The notes: generated from the sequence alone by a model not told the origin. Positions 7,188 through 17,129 are shown, counted from the first letter of the stretch. The stretch: 64,000 nt of DNA from JALNZF01 sp964447405 (GCA_964447405.1 CAYUSP010000005.1:120039-184038), one strand, 5' to 3'. Translations and numbers: made by a program.

Positions 7188-10100
7188 TCACTTCTCTCGC
7201 ATGTGAAGAACTTTACGAACTCCAGGCGGTTGCGTGATAATTGAGAGACCCTGATCCGTAGGAGGTACACCTTCCATGGCGCTTGTTTTTCTCCCCCCCT
7301 TTTCCGTAAAGGCATCCGCAAGTTTCTTCTGCTCGATGCTGCCTGTCGAAACCTGTATCAAAGCCGTTCCTTGCATTGCGGATGGTGCAGCCCCATTGTA
7401 ATAATTGACAGCCCACAGAAAACTCTTGCCGCCTATCGAGCATGAGTCGCTATACGGTTTATAGGTCGTAAAGAAGACATTGCCCTGTGCTGTAGTAAGG
7501 GGGTTCGTGATCGTCCGTTCCGCGCTATAAATCCTTGATGTTCCATTATAGGAGTAGGTGCCGGCTGATTCGAGATCAATGTACCATCCGCTTGAAGGCA
7601 GTGTTCCGGTTACTGCGGTGGTTACATCCGTTAAGCTACCTACTGCAATCGGCAGAGGATCATTGCCTGTAGTGCTGTCGAGACAATCGTCTTTAAACTT
7701 ACCCTTGATCACTGAGCCAAAATCATTCGTAAAAGAAGCATTCTCGAAGCATGGATCTTTCACGCCAAACAATCTTCTCTGGTTGTTCGCATCGTCCGTT
7801 CCCATGGTGTTTTTGAAATAATATCTTCCGGTACCGAAGAAGAGCCAAAGTTCTCCGTCCTTCGTGCTTTGGAGACGTGCGACTGAAGAAGTAATCGGGC
7901 CTATACCGCTCGTCACCGTACTAAACCGCCAGTTGGCTGGGTTCAGCGCGGTGTTTCCCGTAGCCGTCAAATCGGTGCCATTTAACTGCTGGTTCGTCAA
8001 TAACCGAATAATGCCGCCGTCACTCCAGCTTGTGGTGGATCCGGAAGCCAGCGATACATAAGGAATATAGACAGCATTGTCCTGATAATCAAGATCACTA
8101 TCCTGGCCCGCGTTGTACAGTGATCCGGCAAAGGCATTTGGAATCCCGGTATCTATAACCGAAGCGGGAACGCCTGTTTTCAAATCAAGCACAAATAGTC
8201 GCAGGTTCTGATCGGATGTTCCCATAAACTTTTGCGCCGTGGTATCGATCGGACCGGTCGGACCGGAACCGAACACAACGAACCATCGCCCATTCTTAGT
8301 AGTATCGGCTTTGCTGGTGGTTGAGCCCACAACTCTTCCATTTACCTTTACGACAACAGGACCGGATGTTGAAAAACCGAGATCAGCGTCTGAAAATTCC
8401 CACAAAAGCTGCGGATTGTTCTGATCAGTAACATCCAGGGCGAAATAGGCAGAATATCCGTTCCCCGAAACAGGTGTCTTTACGCAGTTTGTACAAGTGG
8501 CTGCAACGTCTCTGCAAGCTCCTCCGAGCCTCATCCCGCCTATCAGAATCGTTCTCCAACTTTCAACTTTTTTCTCGCATTCCCAGTAATCCGTTGACGA
8601 GGAGCAAGTTGAAGGCTTATTGATACTTGCATCAACGAGCACTGGCGTGAGGTCCACCGTGGATAAATGACAATAAGCCTGATCTTTCAGATACTGCAGA
8701 TAGGGCAATACATTCCGGGGAATATAAGCCCACATCTCTTTCCCCAAATCCGTCCCCGTAAGTCTCGACATCATCGACGACGTAGTCTGTCCCGACCATT
8801 TCAGTTCTAATGAGCCAAGTTTAAATGCATGGAGCATACCGTCGTTCGAACCAACATACACCATGCCCCTATTCGTGTACGTACCCATGCTTAAAAATGG
8901 CGTCGATCCTGTACCTGTACTGGTCAATGATCCGCTGCCGTAGGTGCTGTCATTGTATGACTTATCATAGTTATTCAGCTGCACCCATGAAGCTATCCTC
9001 GGTGTCGAGCTGATAATATCGCCCAGCTTCCAGACTTTGGCTGTTTCATCCATGGACACGCCGCTTACGGCAACGCCGGTATCAATTACATCGCCGTCAC
9101 CGTTCAAATCAATCGACGCTGTTCTTGATCGGTAGGTCTCAGTGATCGTGGAACCTCCCACATTGTAGGAATAATCAGCCAGATCAGTGCCGCGTACAAA
9201 ATCAATGACGTTCTGTGCAAGCCGGTCGTTTACCGCCGTACTGGCGGAGGCGTTATCGGTATTCAACCAAGGCCTGATCGATGAATAATTTGCAACGTCG
9301 AACGACGTCAAAGTGAGTGTTGTAGCAGAAAGCGAAGTATAAATGGTTCTGTCAGATGCAGGTCTGTTCCATAAAAGCTTGCCCGCCTCCCAGATGCTTT
9401 TTAGTTGTTCAAAATCAACCGTACTGTCAGCTGTTAATGTAGTAGTGGTGCTTGACCCGGTGTAGAGATCAGCCTTGGCTTTCTGGTCAATAGGATCATA
9501 GTAGAATATCGCTCTTTTGTCGGTATCAAGGCTCAGCACCCTGTCCTGAGTCGTATCCTCCAGGATATTACTGCTCGCAAATTTAGGGTCCACGTAATAC
9601 CACAAATTCTGGAGCCCGCCTATCCAGTCGATCGCGTCGTTGGTAAATCTACGTCTCGGGTAATAAGTCGCCTGAACAAGATTAGCGCCGCTGCCTTCTC
9701 CTGATGCAAGCACCGACGCGGCTGTTCCTGATGTTACATGCGCCACCATGTCCTGGACAGCGTCCATGATATGCTGTTTGATCTGGTAGGCATCCGCTGC
9801 ACTGAAAAAGGTGTCCGGCACATTATTTACGTTGGCATCCCAATCGAGCGATGAAGCAGGCAGGTTCGCACAAAGGCTTCCTGAGTATGAAGTACCGTTG
9901 CAGGTAGCTGTGTTCAGGGGAAAACCCGTAATCGTACCCGGCCAGGTCTTTACTTCGTTATCGAAAGCGCCGTACATGGCGACATTTTGCATGGCTTTAT
10001 ATCCATAGGAAGCGCTATTCATGAACAATCCAATGGAATAAACACTGTTAACCTGCGTGGTGATGTCGTCGCTCGTGCTGGCGGTACCCATCGTACTGTT

Positions 10101-11351
10101 AAAACTCTTGTGCATACAGTACGCAGGAACTATGGGATCAGGCGATTGCGTTGCTGCAGTCGTTGCGGTGCAGGTTGGATTGTTTCCGATTTTCGTACCG
10201 GGCTCGTTCCAATCGCCGTCTGACATCAGGAGGATGTAGTTCTTGGCGCAGGTATACAACAAACAACCAGAATCAGTGCAATTATATAACGGATTTCTCC
10301 ATTGATCAGTGCCGCTGCTCATCGGCGTGAGACCTCCGTAGAGAGGGGTCTTCTGCGAATAATAATTGAAAGCCTCCCACATGGCTGCACCCGTAGGAGT
10401 GCTTCCGCCGGGATTGGTAGCATTGATGTGGGTTATAAAGTTCTTGTACGGATAGGTCGTAGTACTGCTGGCTTGAGAAGTCAGATAATCGCCGATATAG
10501 ACCGAGTTCGATTTTATATAGGAGGCACTCGTTGAACCGCTGAAAGACATAGCGCCCATCCTGGGTTTCGTCGGTAAGGTCATAAATTGGTATGCAAGAC
10601 CGTCATACACTCTGTCCCACCGCACCTTGACCCGGTCCCCATTGTCCATAGAGAGAATGCAGCCGCCTTCCGCTATGCCATCGTCGTTCACGTCGAGGTT
10701 GTTATTGCAGACAGTACCGACCAACCCTGGTCCAGTATTTGTCTGCCAAAGCTCGGGATCGCACTTATTGTCCGCGAATGAATCGCACGTGGCCGGTCTA
10801 CCTCCTGTTAATGCCCACCTGATGAGGTCAATTCTGCTCATAAGCAGATAATTCAGGTAATTGCCGGATGTGGGGCCGCAATCACCCGAGGTATGCGTCC
10901 CTGTGCAGCAATGAAAAGGTTTGGATCCCGTACATCCGCTGCCATTCGCACCTCCGAATTGAGTACCATTCGCACATGCACCTGCATTACTTTTACATGT
11001 CCATGTAGAGCAGGCAATAAAAGTACAGGCCAGACCTGATGTTTCACGATATGTCCTGGTAGTGGTAGTACCATTTGTCCATATGTCGAGCACATAGTTT
11101 TTGTCCGGAACGAAATACCCTTCATAGGTTGTTGCTGCGTTATATGCGAGATTACTAGGATCATATGCGGCCGATCCCATACTACCGCTGACGTCATCAA
11201 TTACAAGCAGGTTTGGCTCTCCTCCTGAGCCTATAAAAGGAGGCGTCTGGCAATAATCTCGCATGGATGTGGCCGAACCTGCCAATGGTATGCTTAAAAG
11301 AAGCATCAGGGCAACTAAAAATAACAAACCCTTTAAGGAATAGGCTCTCAT
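7188..11351 (-). CDS. pilY1: PilY1-like type IV pilus tip adhesin/biogenesis factor
   Basis: The 1387-residue protein has a cleavable signal (hydrophobic about 8-24, ATSMRDYC after) and a von Willebrand A-like N-terminal half. A MIDAS-type DVSGS lies at residues 53-57. A Cys-rich loop follows (about 110-155). The C-terminal half is the PilC/PilY1 beta-propeller, recognised by GMVYVGSNDGMLHAFKLG (about 830-850) and YFALDVTDQNNPQLLWEFSD. Two Asp/Asn-rich loops, DVNDDG and DLNGDGDVID, look like calcium-binding sites of the sort that control pilus retraction in Pseudomonas PilY1. It heads the minor-pilin block and overlaps the small upstream gene by 4 bp. It would sit at the pilus tip or outer membrane, aid extension and adhesion, and sense surfaces. 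Length is near the usual 1000-1400. Confidence 0.92.
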   Translation of the reverse strand: MRAYSLKGLLFLVALMLLLSIPLAGSATSMRDYCQTPPFIGSGGEPNLLVIDDVSGSMGSAAYDPSNLAYNAATTYEGYFVPDKNYVLDIWTNGTTTTRTYRETSGLACTFIACSTWTCKSNAGACANGTQFGGANGSGCTGSKPFHCCTGTHTSGDCGPTSGNYLNYLLMSRIDLIRWALTGGRPATCDSFADNKCDPELWQTNTGPGLVGTVCNNNLDVNDDGIAEGGCILSMDNGDRVKVRWDRVYDGLAYQFMTLPTKPRMGAMSFSGSTSASYIKSNSVYIGDYLTSQASSTTTYPYKNFITHINATNPGGSTPTGAAMWEAFNYYSQKTPLYGGLTPMSSGTDQWRNPLYNCTDSGCLLYTCAKNYILLMSDGDWNEPGTKIGNNPTCTATTAATQSPDPIVPAYCMHKSFNSTMGTASTSDDITTQVNSVYSIGLFMNSASYGYKAMQNVAMYGAFDNEVKTWPGTITGFPLNTATCNGTSYSGSLCANLPASSLDWDANVNNVPDTFFSAADAYQIKQHIMDAVQDMVAHVTSGTAASVLASGEGSGANLVQATYYPRRRFTNDAIDWIGGLQNLWYYVDPKFASSNILEDTTQDRVLSLDTDKRAIFYYDPIDQKAKADLYTGSSTTTTLTADSTVDFEQLKSIWEAGKLLWNRPASDRTIYTSLSATTLTLTSFDVANYSSIRPWLNTDNASASTAVNDRLAQNVIDFVRGTDLADYSYNVGGSTITETYRSRTASIDLNGDGDVIDTGVAVSGVSMDETAKVWKLGDIISSTPRIASWVQLNNYDKSYNDSTYGSGSLTSTGTGSTPFLSMGTYTNRGMVYVGSNDGMLHAFKLGSLELKWSGQTTSSMMSRLTGTDLGKEMWAYIPRNVLPYLQYLKDQAYCHLSTVDLTPVLVDASINKPSTCSSSTDYWECEKKVESWRTILIGGMRLGGACRDVAATCTNCVKTPVSGNGYSAYFALDVTDQNNPQLLWEFSDADLGFSTSGPVVVKVNGRVVGSTTSKADTTKNGRWFVVFGSGPTGPIDTTAQKFMGTSDQNLRLFVLDLKTGVPASVIDTGIPNAFAGSLYNAGQDSDLDYQDNAVYIPYVSLASGSTTSWSDGGIIRLLTNQQLNGTDLTATGNTALNPANWRFSTVTSGIGPITSSVARLQSTKDGELWLFFGTGRYYFKNTMGTDDANNQRRLFGVKDPCFENASFTNDFGSVIKGKFKDDCLDSTTGNDPLPIAVGSLTDVTTAVTGTLPSSGWYIDLESAGTYSYNGTSRIYSAERTITNPLTTAQGNVFFTTYKPYSDSCSIGGKSFLWAVNYYNGAAPSAMQGTALIQVSTGSIEQKKLADAFTEKGGRKTSAMEGVPPTDQGLSIITQPPGVRKVLHMREK

Positions 11352-11665
11352 CTCTTGACCCTCCGATAGGAAAGCATTGAATAAATTTCATCGTGCCTGC
11401 ACGTTGAGCTGTCAATTGAATACTCGATCCTGTCGCCCTCGAGGTCCTCAAACTCCAGCGGTTTTTCTACTGCGAATTTCCTGATCCCGCGACAACTCGT
11501 GGACAGGACGTCAATGGTGACCGTTTTTTTTGCTACATCGACTCGCTTTACAATCCCATTCAGAAAAAGTTCATCTACCGCATACACGTGGCCGAGATTT
11601 AGGACCAACAGGGTAATCATGAAAATACCTAAAAACAGGCCGCTTAAAATAATATTTCTTTGCAT
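11348..11665 (-). CDS. Small secreted protein of the pilY1 operon, function unknown
   Basis: The protein of 105 residues starts with an Arg and a hydrophobic signal segment (about 5-30, ending near VYAVDELF). The mature part holds GIVKRVDVAKKTVTIDVLST, which resembles a small beta-barrel/OB-like strand pattern, and two Cys in SSTCR and LSTSCRG that may form a disulphide. The ATG at 11665 is preferred over a GTG four codons upstream because the latter codons are themselves the RBS (GGAGGAG). Its stop overlaps the pilY1 start by ATGA, so it is translationally coupled and probably the first gene of the pilus operon. I do not recognise a named family. Confidence 0.7.
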   Translation of the reverse strand: MQRNIILSGLFLGIFMITLLVLNLGHVYAVDELFLNGIVKRVDVAKKTVTIDVLSTSCRGIRKFAVEKPLEFEDLEGDRIEYSIDSSTCRHDEIYSMLSYRRVKR

Positions 11666-11784
11666 GTTCTCCTCCACATTTTAATACAAAAGTGATTCAC
11701 CGTATTATTCTTTATCTATTTTCAGCGCTGCACACACTCACATGCGAACCACATGTTCTATAGAATGACTACTTCGCTCGACAT

Positions 11785-11976
11785 TCAGTTACCAATGAAC
11801 GCACCCCTACTAACACCTTGATAATTGACCGGAACAACCGCATGGGACATTAAAGCATCAAAATTGTCAATGATGTGATGCCTGCAATGAGGGCACAGTT
11901 CCCAGATCATTGATTCAGGATAAGCTGTCACGATAACCGCTGAACAATCCGGGCAGATGATTTTAAATTTTGTCAT
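11785..11976 (-). CDS. Small zinc-ribbon-like protein
   Basis: The 63-residue protein has two Cys pairs, CPDC (residues 9-12) and CPHC (28-31), spaced like a treble-clef or rubredoxin-type zinc knuckle, followed by HH. The C-terminal 30 residues have no recognised pattern. It would bind one Zn(II) and could interact with nucleic acid or protein, but no family can be named. It is oriented with the pilus operon, about 120 bp upstream of it. The RBS is weak (GAGAGCGAGG). Confidence 0.6.
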   Translation of the reverse strand: MTKFKIICPDCSAVIVTAYPESMIWELCPHCRHHIIDNFDALMSHAVVPVNYQGVSRGAFIGN

Positions 11977-12123
11977 GGCTTGCCTCGCTCTCCGGTTGAG
12001 ATATCATCAATGCTGACTTAATATTATGCAACTGTCATGCCATGATAATTCATTTATTTATTGGCTAGTTATGCCATAAAAAGAACGATTTTTGATGAAT
12101 GAGATTCCGGAGTATGTAATAAA

Positions 12124-12954
12124 TTACATAACGACAATTCCCGCATAACCGACCACCTGGTCATAATCACCACTCACATCGCCGGAGTTTGTATACATGA
12201 CCAATTCCGCTTTAGATGCACCTAACATATTGCATGCATGTAACATGACAGCGGCTGGTCCATACCCGCACATGGTTATCCCCTGCTCTCGTATTTGCCT
12301 ATACAATCCTTCAGGGTCAAGATCCAGGATCGCTTGAATAGCCTTAAAGTCCTTTTCCCGGGCAATTACAGCCGGTTCATAATGGCTCATGTCAGAACTT
12401 GCCACGATCAGCACATTGCGACGCTGGCTGGTGGTCCCGGTTGTCAAGTTCCGGGACATAATTGCCTGCGCGATTGCGTTTCCCACATGCCGACAAGTCT
12501 CCGACCGAGTGTCAAGCATCTGGATCGGAACTATCTTTGCATCCTGCTTTAAGTACTGAATGAAAGGAAGCTGTACTTCAAGGGAATGTTCCTTTACATG
12601 GGCACGGGAATCTTCCTGAATGTGATCCGTTGATGAGAGTATGGCTGCGGCAAGCGCTTCGTCAATTTCCACTGCACCAAGCGGAGTTTCCCATTGCCCC
12701 GCTGCCATAAGGGCTACTGGCGCTCCCATACCGGTATGGTTGGGACCGATGAGCACTATAGTATCGGGAAGTTCGATGCGAGAGTATACCGCACCTGCGA
12801 CGCGTCCGGAATAGATCAATCCGGCATGGGGAGAGAGAATCCCGAGGGCATGCAACTTATTGTCGGAGGGAACCAGGAACTGTTGCACCTGATTTGCTAG
12901 CGCTTCTGATGATCTCTTGTAGAATTGCCCGGCTACCGCTGGATGACGAATCAT
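12124..12954 (-). CDS. amrB: AmmeMemoRadiSam system protein B (MEMO1 family)
   Basis: The 276-residue protein matches the Memo/AmrB family, related to extradiol dioxygenases. The signature starts IRHPAVAGQFYKRS, then GILSPHAGLIYSGRVAGAVY (His in SPHAG), IVLIGPNHTG, EHSLEVQLPF and SSDMSHYEP; these His/Cys/Asp positions line the metal pocket in the family. The MCGYGPAAVMLHA block near 230 is also conserved. The usual partners, an AMMECR1-domain protein and a radical SAM enzyme, are not in this window, so the system is either elsewhere or incomplete. Biological role is not settled in bacteria. Confidence 0.9.
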   Translation of the reverse strand: MIRHPAVAGQFYKRSSEALANQVQQFLVPSDNKLHALGILSPHAGLIYSGRVAGAVYSRIELPDTIVLIGPNHTGMGAPVALMAAGQWETPLGAVEIDEALAAAILSSTDHIQEDSRAHVKEHSLEVQLPFIQYLKQDAKIVPIQMLDTRSETCRHVGNAIAQAIMSRNLTTGTTSQRRNVLIVASSDMSHYEPAVIAREKDFKAIQAILDLDPEGLYRQIREQGITMCGYGPAAVMLHACNMLGASKAELVMYTNSGDVSGDYDQVVGYAGIVVM

Positions 12955-12986
12955 GGAGACCTCGGTCGTTCTGATCGTCGTTCATC

Positions 12987-14735
12987 CTACTTGTTCGATT
13001 CCAATATCTTATTGGTCGTACCCTTTGACCTCATATCTGAAAATTTTTGCAGAACATCCAGAATATTAGGCCTGTGGGAGGTTATTTCACGGAGCTTTTC
13101 CTCAGTGATCTCAAGAATGGTGGAATCCTCGACTGTTTCGACAGTAGCGGTGCGCGGCTTGCCTGTCAGGAATGACATCTCGCCGAAGAAATCACCGGAC
13201 CGGAGCACGGCAAGGTCTACCCGCTCACCGGACAGAAGCGTCATGTATACCTTGACGGAGCCGCTAGCTATTAAATAGACCGACTTGCCGGTGTCATTTT
13301 GTTCGACAATAGGCAAGCCGCCAGGCAACGGATGGACATTCATCACTTTCGTAAAATCGTTGAATTCATCCTGTGAAAAACCAGCAAAAAGCGGGATTAC
13401 GCTGCTGGCCGGCTTGGAAGCCTCCTTCTCCACGGGCTCCGGACGCTGTTCCTTCACCGTCTTGTTTGAATGGAGCGCCTCAATATGCGTCTGCGCCTGC
13501 CTGTTCCCCGGTTCGACCCGCAATGCGAGCTTGTACTGGGCAAGAGCCTTGACCACCGCCCCCTGGTCAGCATAGAGGTCAGCAGCCCGTATGTACTCCA
13601 TTACCGCGTTCGGCTTCTGGTTCAGTTTCTGGTACGCGTCACCAATTCGGACACGGATGATCGGATCGCGGTCGATCGTGAAAAGCTTTTCCATCTCAGT
13701 GATCGCCGACTTCCAATCAGATTTGCTCACGAGCTTTTGGATTGCATCCACGATCTTTGGCTTATCAGCGGGATTAGCCGGCGCGATCTTTGGCAAAGGC
13801 GGCGATGCCACTGGCGGTTCTGGAACCGGTGATGGTGGTACCGGTGTTAGTGGTGCTGGTGCAATTGGTGCGGGAGCAGTTGCGGCGGGCTTGGCAGGTT
13901 GTGGTGCTTGCGGCTTTTCAGAGACAACAGGCGGCGATGATTCTGCGGCCTGCTGGGTAGACTGAATTTTCTGGCTCGTTCCCTTTTCGCGTGCTGCGGA
14001 ATACTGCTGCAGCACCTGCAGCACCCTGGGACGCCGTCCGGTAAGATCTCGAAGCTGATCTTCGCTCACTTCCAGTATCACCGCATCCTCCGCAGCTTCC
14101 ACGGTCGCGGTCCTGGGTTTGCCGGTCAGGAACGCCATCTCACCAAAAAAATCATTGGGTTCGAGCGTTGCGAGATCCAGCCTCTCTCCGCTCGGAAGTG
14201 TTGTATGCACTTTCACAGCGCCGCTGGCTATGACATAGACGGACTTGCCGGTATCTCCCTGCTGCACGATCACATGGCCGGGTTTGAGGGTGTGCACGAC
14301 CATCATCTTGGTGAAATCCCCAAACTCCTCGTGGGTGAGCCCGGCAAAAAGAGGGATGACACTCCGGACGGGCTTCTGGACGCTGCCCGGGGTAAGGTCA
14401 ATTTTCTGTTCCGTGATGGCTTTGTTCGAATGGAGTGCGGTTATTTTATCCTGCGCTTGTCTGTTTTTCGGGTCCAGCCGCAAGGCTAGTTTATACTGGG
14501 CCAATGCCTTGACGATTACACCCTTGATAGCATATATGTCAGCAGCATACACATACTCGCGCACCGCATCGATCAACTGATTCAACTTCTGGTGCGCATC
14601 GCCGATCCTGACCCGTATGATGGGATCCGGATCAAGGTCATAGAGCTTTTCCATGTCAGCAATGGCAGCCTTCCAGTTGGATTTGCTCAGACTTTTTTGT
14701 ATGGAATCGATCAACTGCGCTTTTTCGGATGCCAT
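12987..14735 (-). CDS. Double TPR-cyclic-nucleotide-binding protein
   Basis: The 582-residue protein is an internal duplication. Each half has a TPR region (about 1-115 and 320-435) followed by a Crp-type cyclic-nucleotide-binding domain (about 125-240 and 455-570). The halves are joined by a Pro/Ala-rich linker (about 255-320). Each cNMP domain has the FFGEM(A/S)FLTGKPRTATVE phosphate-binding-cassette region and a LPSGERLDLATL or LLSGERVDLAVL strand. No helix-turn-helix is present, so it is not a Crp-type transcription factor; it would sense a nucleotide and relay this through TPR contacts. It is followed upstream by a single-unit paralogue at 14783, and a truncated one is at 2027. Ligand is unknown (cAMP, c-di-AMP or none). 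Confidence 0.8.
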   Translation of the reverse strand: MASEKAQLIDSIQKSLSKSNWKAAIADMEKLYDLDPDPIIRVRIGDAHQKLNQLIDAVREYVYAADIYAIKGVIVKALAQYKLALRLDPKNRQAQDKITALHSNKAITEQKIDLTPGSVQKPVRSVIPLFAGLTHEEFGDFTKMMVVHTLKPGHVIVQQGDTGKSVYVIASGAVKVHTTLPSGERLDLATLEPNDFFGEMAFLTGKPRTATVEAAEDAVILEVSEDQLRDLTGRRPRVLQVLQQYSAAREKGTSQKIQSTQQAAESSPPVVSEKPQAPQPAKPAATAPAPIAPAPLTPVPPSPVPEPPVASPPLPKIAPANPADKPKIVDAIQKLVSKSDWKSAITEMEKLFTIDRDPIIRVRIGDAYQKLNQKPNAVMEYIRAADLYADQGAVVKALAQYKLALRVEPGNRQAQTHIEALHSNKTVKEQRPEPVEKEASKPASSVIPLFAGFSQDEFNDFTKVMNVHPLPGGLPIVEQNDTGKSVYLIASGSVKVYMTLLSGERVDLAVLRSGDFFGEMSFLTGKPRTATVETVEDSTILEITEEKLREITSHRPNILDVLQKFSDMRSKGTTNKILESNK

Positions 14736-14782
14736 CAGGATCTCCGTTTAGAAGGTGAAATGCTTTCCGAACAGAACCGCCC

Positions 14783-15565
14783 TTAAATCGCTTCCCTGAC
14801 TTTTTCTATGGTGCTCTTGGCCCTCACCTCATGATAATTCTGCAAAACCTCCCTCATACGGGGGCTCTTGCCTATCATCTCGCTCAGATCTTCCTCCGCC
14901 ACTTCCAGGACATCGCACTCCTCTACAGTTTCAACGGTGGCAGTGCGTGGCCTGCCGGTGAGAAACGCGATCTCGCCGAAGAAATCGCTCGGCATCAGCG
15001 TTGCCAGTTCTACTTTTTTTCCGGTGACCGTGGCATAGACTCGTACAGAACCGCGGGTAAGGATAAATACCGACCTGCCCGTGTCGCCTTCCTTGATGAT
15101 CGGCTTTCCCGGAGGCATGGTGTGTATAATCATGCGCTTGGTGAATTCGTTGAACTCTTCCTGGGTAAAATCGGAGAAAAGAGGGATGACGCTTCTGGTA
15201 GGCTGTTGAACTCCGTCCTCGATCGGTTCGAGCTTGAGCTCGGAAACAGTCTTGTTCGAGTGGAGCAGCTCCATGTTCGCGGTGGCTTCCTTGTTCCCGG
15301 GTTCAAGCCGGAGGGCAAGTTTATACAAGGCCAGGGCTTTCACGACAAAACCCTTGTCAGCGTAGAGGTCCGCGGCCTGTACATACTCCTTGACCGCCCC
15401 GGACTTCTGATTGAGTTTTTGGCGCGCGTCGCCTATGCGCACCCGGACAATGGGATCCGGATCAATGCTATAGAGCTTCTCCATTTCCGATATAGCGGAT
15501 TTCCAGTCGGATTTGCCAAGAAATTGCTGTACTTTTTCTGCAATTGCCGCTTTTTCTGAAGCCAT
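14783..15565 (-). CDS. TPR-cyclic-nucleotide-binding protein
   Basis: The 260-residue protein has a TPR part (about 1-110; SDWKSAISEMEKLYSIDPDP) and a C-terminal cyclic-nucleotide-binding domain (about 125-245) with FFGEIAFLTGRPRTATVETV. It corresponds to one unit of the double protein encoded 47 bp downstream, and the two probably form an operon (order 14783 gene first). The cassette Arg in RPRTA is kept, so nucleotide binding is plausible. There is no DNA-binding domain. The start ATG has GGGAGGTTACCC upstream. Function unknown; likely a scaffold or relay for second-messenger signals, perhaps linked to the pilus or exopolysaccharide genes nearby. Confidence 0.8.
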   Translation of the reverse strand: MASEKAAIAEKVQQFLGKSDWKSAISEMEKLYSIDPDPIVRVRIGDARQKLNQKSGAVKEYVQAADLYADKGFVVKALALYKLALRLEPGNKEATANMELLHSNKTVSELKLEPIEDGVQQPTRSVIPLFSDFTQEEFNEFTKRMIIHTMPPGKPIIKEGDTGRSVFILTRGSVRVYATVTGKKVELATLMPSDFFGEIAFLTGRPRTATVETVEECDVLEVAEEDLSEMIGKSPRMREVLQNYHEVRAKSTIEKVREAI

Positions 15566-15637
15566 GGGTAACCTCCCAGGTAGATTCTCATGGAACGTAA
15601 ATCATGATGCTGTAATCGGGTTCAATGGACGAGCGGT

Positions 15638-17026
15638 TTAAAATGACCTTTTTTCCGCGTTTTCGAAGCGTGTATACCGGTTCACGAACGTCAGGTCAAC
15701 CTTTCCGATCGGGCCGTTTCTCTGCTTCCCGATTATCACTTCCGCGACGCCCCGCCTACCGCAAAGGCATTCTCCATCATAGGGGCATTCGCATTTATTA
15801 TAAACTTCATCTCGATAGATAAATAATATCACATCCGCGTCCTGTTCGATAGCCCCGGATTCGCGAAGATCGGCCAGCATGGGCCGTTTTTCCTTGCCGG
15901 GACGGGTCTCCACCGCCCTGTTCAGCTGGGAAAGGGCGACCACGGGCACACTCAGTTCCTTGGCAAGGGCCTTGAGAGACCGGGAAATGTTCGAGATCTC
16001 CTGCTCCCTGTTCCCCTCATCCCCCCTGCCGCGCATGAGCTGCATATAATCGACAATAATGAGATCGAGCCCCTGGTCCGCCTTCAGCCTGCGCGCCTTT
16101 CCGCGCATTTCGAGCACGGTTATAGCCGCCGTATCATCGATGTAGATAGGCGCTTCCGCAAGCCTGCCGGCTGCATTGGACAATGGCGTCCAGTCGCGGT
16201 CGGTAAGATGTCCGGTCCGGAGTTTATGGGCATCCACCCGCGATTCGGAGCCCAGCATGCGAAGCACCAGCTGTTCTTTGGACATCTCCAGGCTGAAGAT
16301 AGCGATGGACTTAGCCTTCTCTATAGCCGCATATGCGGCGATATTCAGACAAAAGGCCGTCTTGCCCATGGACGGCCGGCCTGCCACAATGATAAGGTCA
16401 CTCGGCTGTAATCCAGAAGTTCTCTCGTCCAGATCCACAAAGCCAGTGGCAAGGCCAGTGACCATTTCCTTGCGCTCGTAAAGACGTTCGACGATCGCGA
16501 AGCTGTTTCCCACAATGCTTTTCATGGGGACAAAGGCATCCTTGATCTTATTCTGCGCTATCTCGAAGATCGATTTTTCCGCCCGGTCCAGAAGCTCATC
16601 GATGTTCAGCACGGTACGTGAATCATCATAGCTCTGCGTAATGATATCCGTGGCGGAATGGATGAGTTTGCGGAGTACGGATTTTTCCCGGACGATCCTC
16701 GCATGAAACTTGATGTTTGCGGCCGTGGCAACAAGGCTTACAAGCGTGGCGAGATAGGATGAACCGCCGACCGCTTCGAGGCCGGTCTTGCCCCTGAGCG
16801 CATCGTTCAGGGTCACCAGATCGATGGCGTCACCAGTCTCGAACATGTCCAGCATAGCCCGGAAAATGCGGCGGTGGGCATCCCGGTAGAAGTCATCGGG
16901 AGTCAACGTCTCGATGACCTTATTGATGGAATCGTTTTCAATGAGGATGGCGCCTAGCACCATCTGTTCGGCTTCGATATTCTGGGGAGGAAGTTTTTGA
17001 AGTGATACTTCGGTCTGAACGGACAT
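15638..17026 (-). CDS. dnaB: Replicative DNA helicase DnaB
   Basis: From the ATG at 17026 (RBS GAGGG) the protein is about 462 residues. The N-terminal domain begins with LPPQNIEAEQMVLGAIL, and the C-terminal RecA-like ATPase carries Walker A GRPSMGKTAF (about 213-222) and the DnaB motifs LEMSKEQLVLRMLGSESR, ADLRESGAIEQDADVI and LIIVDYMQLMRG. An upstream in-frame ATG 17 codons earlier lacks support. It unwinds DNA at the replication fork as a hexamer. Following rplI by about 100 bp in the same direction is the common rplI-dnaB order; rpsR and ssb/rpsF are not found here because the next upstream gene is on the other strand. Confidence 0.96.
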   Translation of the reverse strand: MSVQTEVSLQKLPPQNIEAEQMVLGAILIENDSINKVIETLTPDDFYRDAHRRIFRAMLDMFETGDAIDLVTLNDALRGKTGLEAVGGSSYLATLVSLVATAANIKFHARIVREKSVLRKLIHSATDIITQSYDDSRTVLNIDELLDRAEKSIFEIAQNKIKDAFVPMKSIVGNSFAIVERLYERKEMVTGLATGFVDLDERTSGLQPSDLIIVAGRPSMGKTAFCLNIAAYAAIEKAKSIAIFSLEMSKEQLVLRMLGSESRVDAHKLRTGHLTDRDWTPLSNAAGRLAEAPIYIDDTAAITVLEMRGKARRLKADQGLDLIIVDYMQLMRGRGDEGNREQEISNISRSLKALAKELSVPVVALSQLNRAVETRPGKEKRPMLADLRESGAIEQDADVILFIYRDEVYNKCECPYDGECLCGRRGVAEVIIGKQRNGPIGKVDLTFVNRYTRFENAEKRSF

Positions 17027-17129
17027 TGAGGCCCTCAAGTATCCACGGAAAGTAAAAATGAAGGCTGGTGCACGCACCAGCCTGAAGAGATTAGCCGTAA
17101 TAACTGAAGTATACTACAAACGCGGCGGG

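Noticed and set aside
14831..15559. Plus-strand 242-codon frame antisense to the TPR-cNMP gene
   Set aside because: Shadow of the real gene; no domain.
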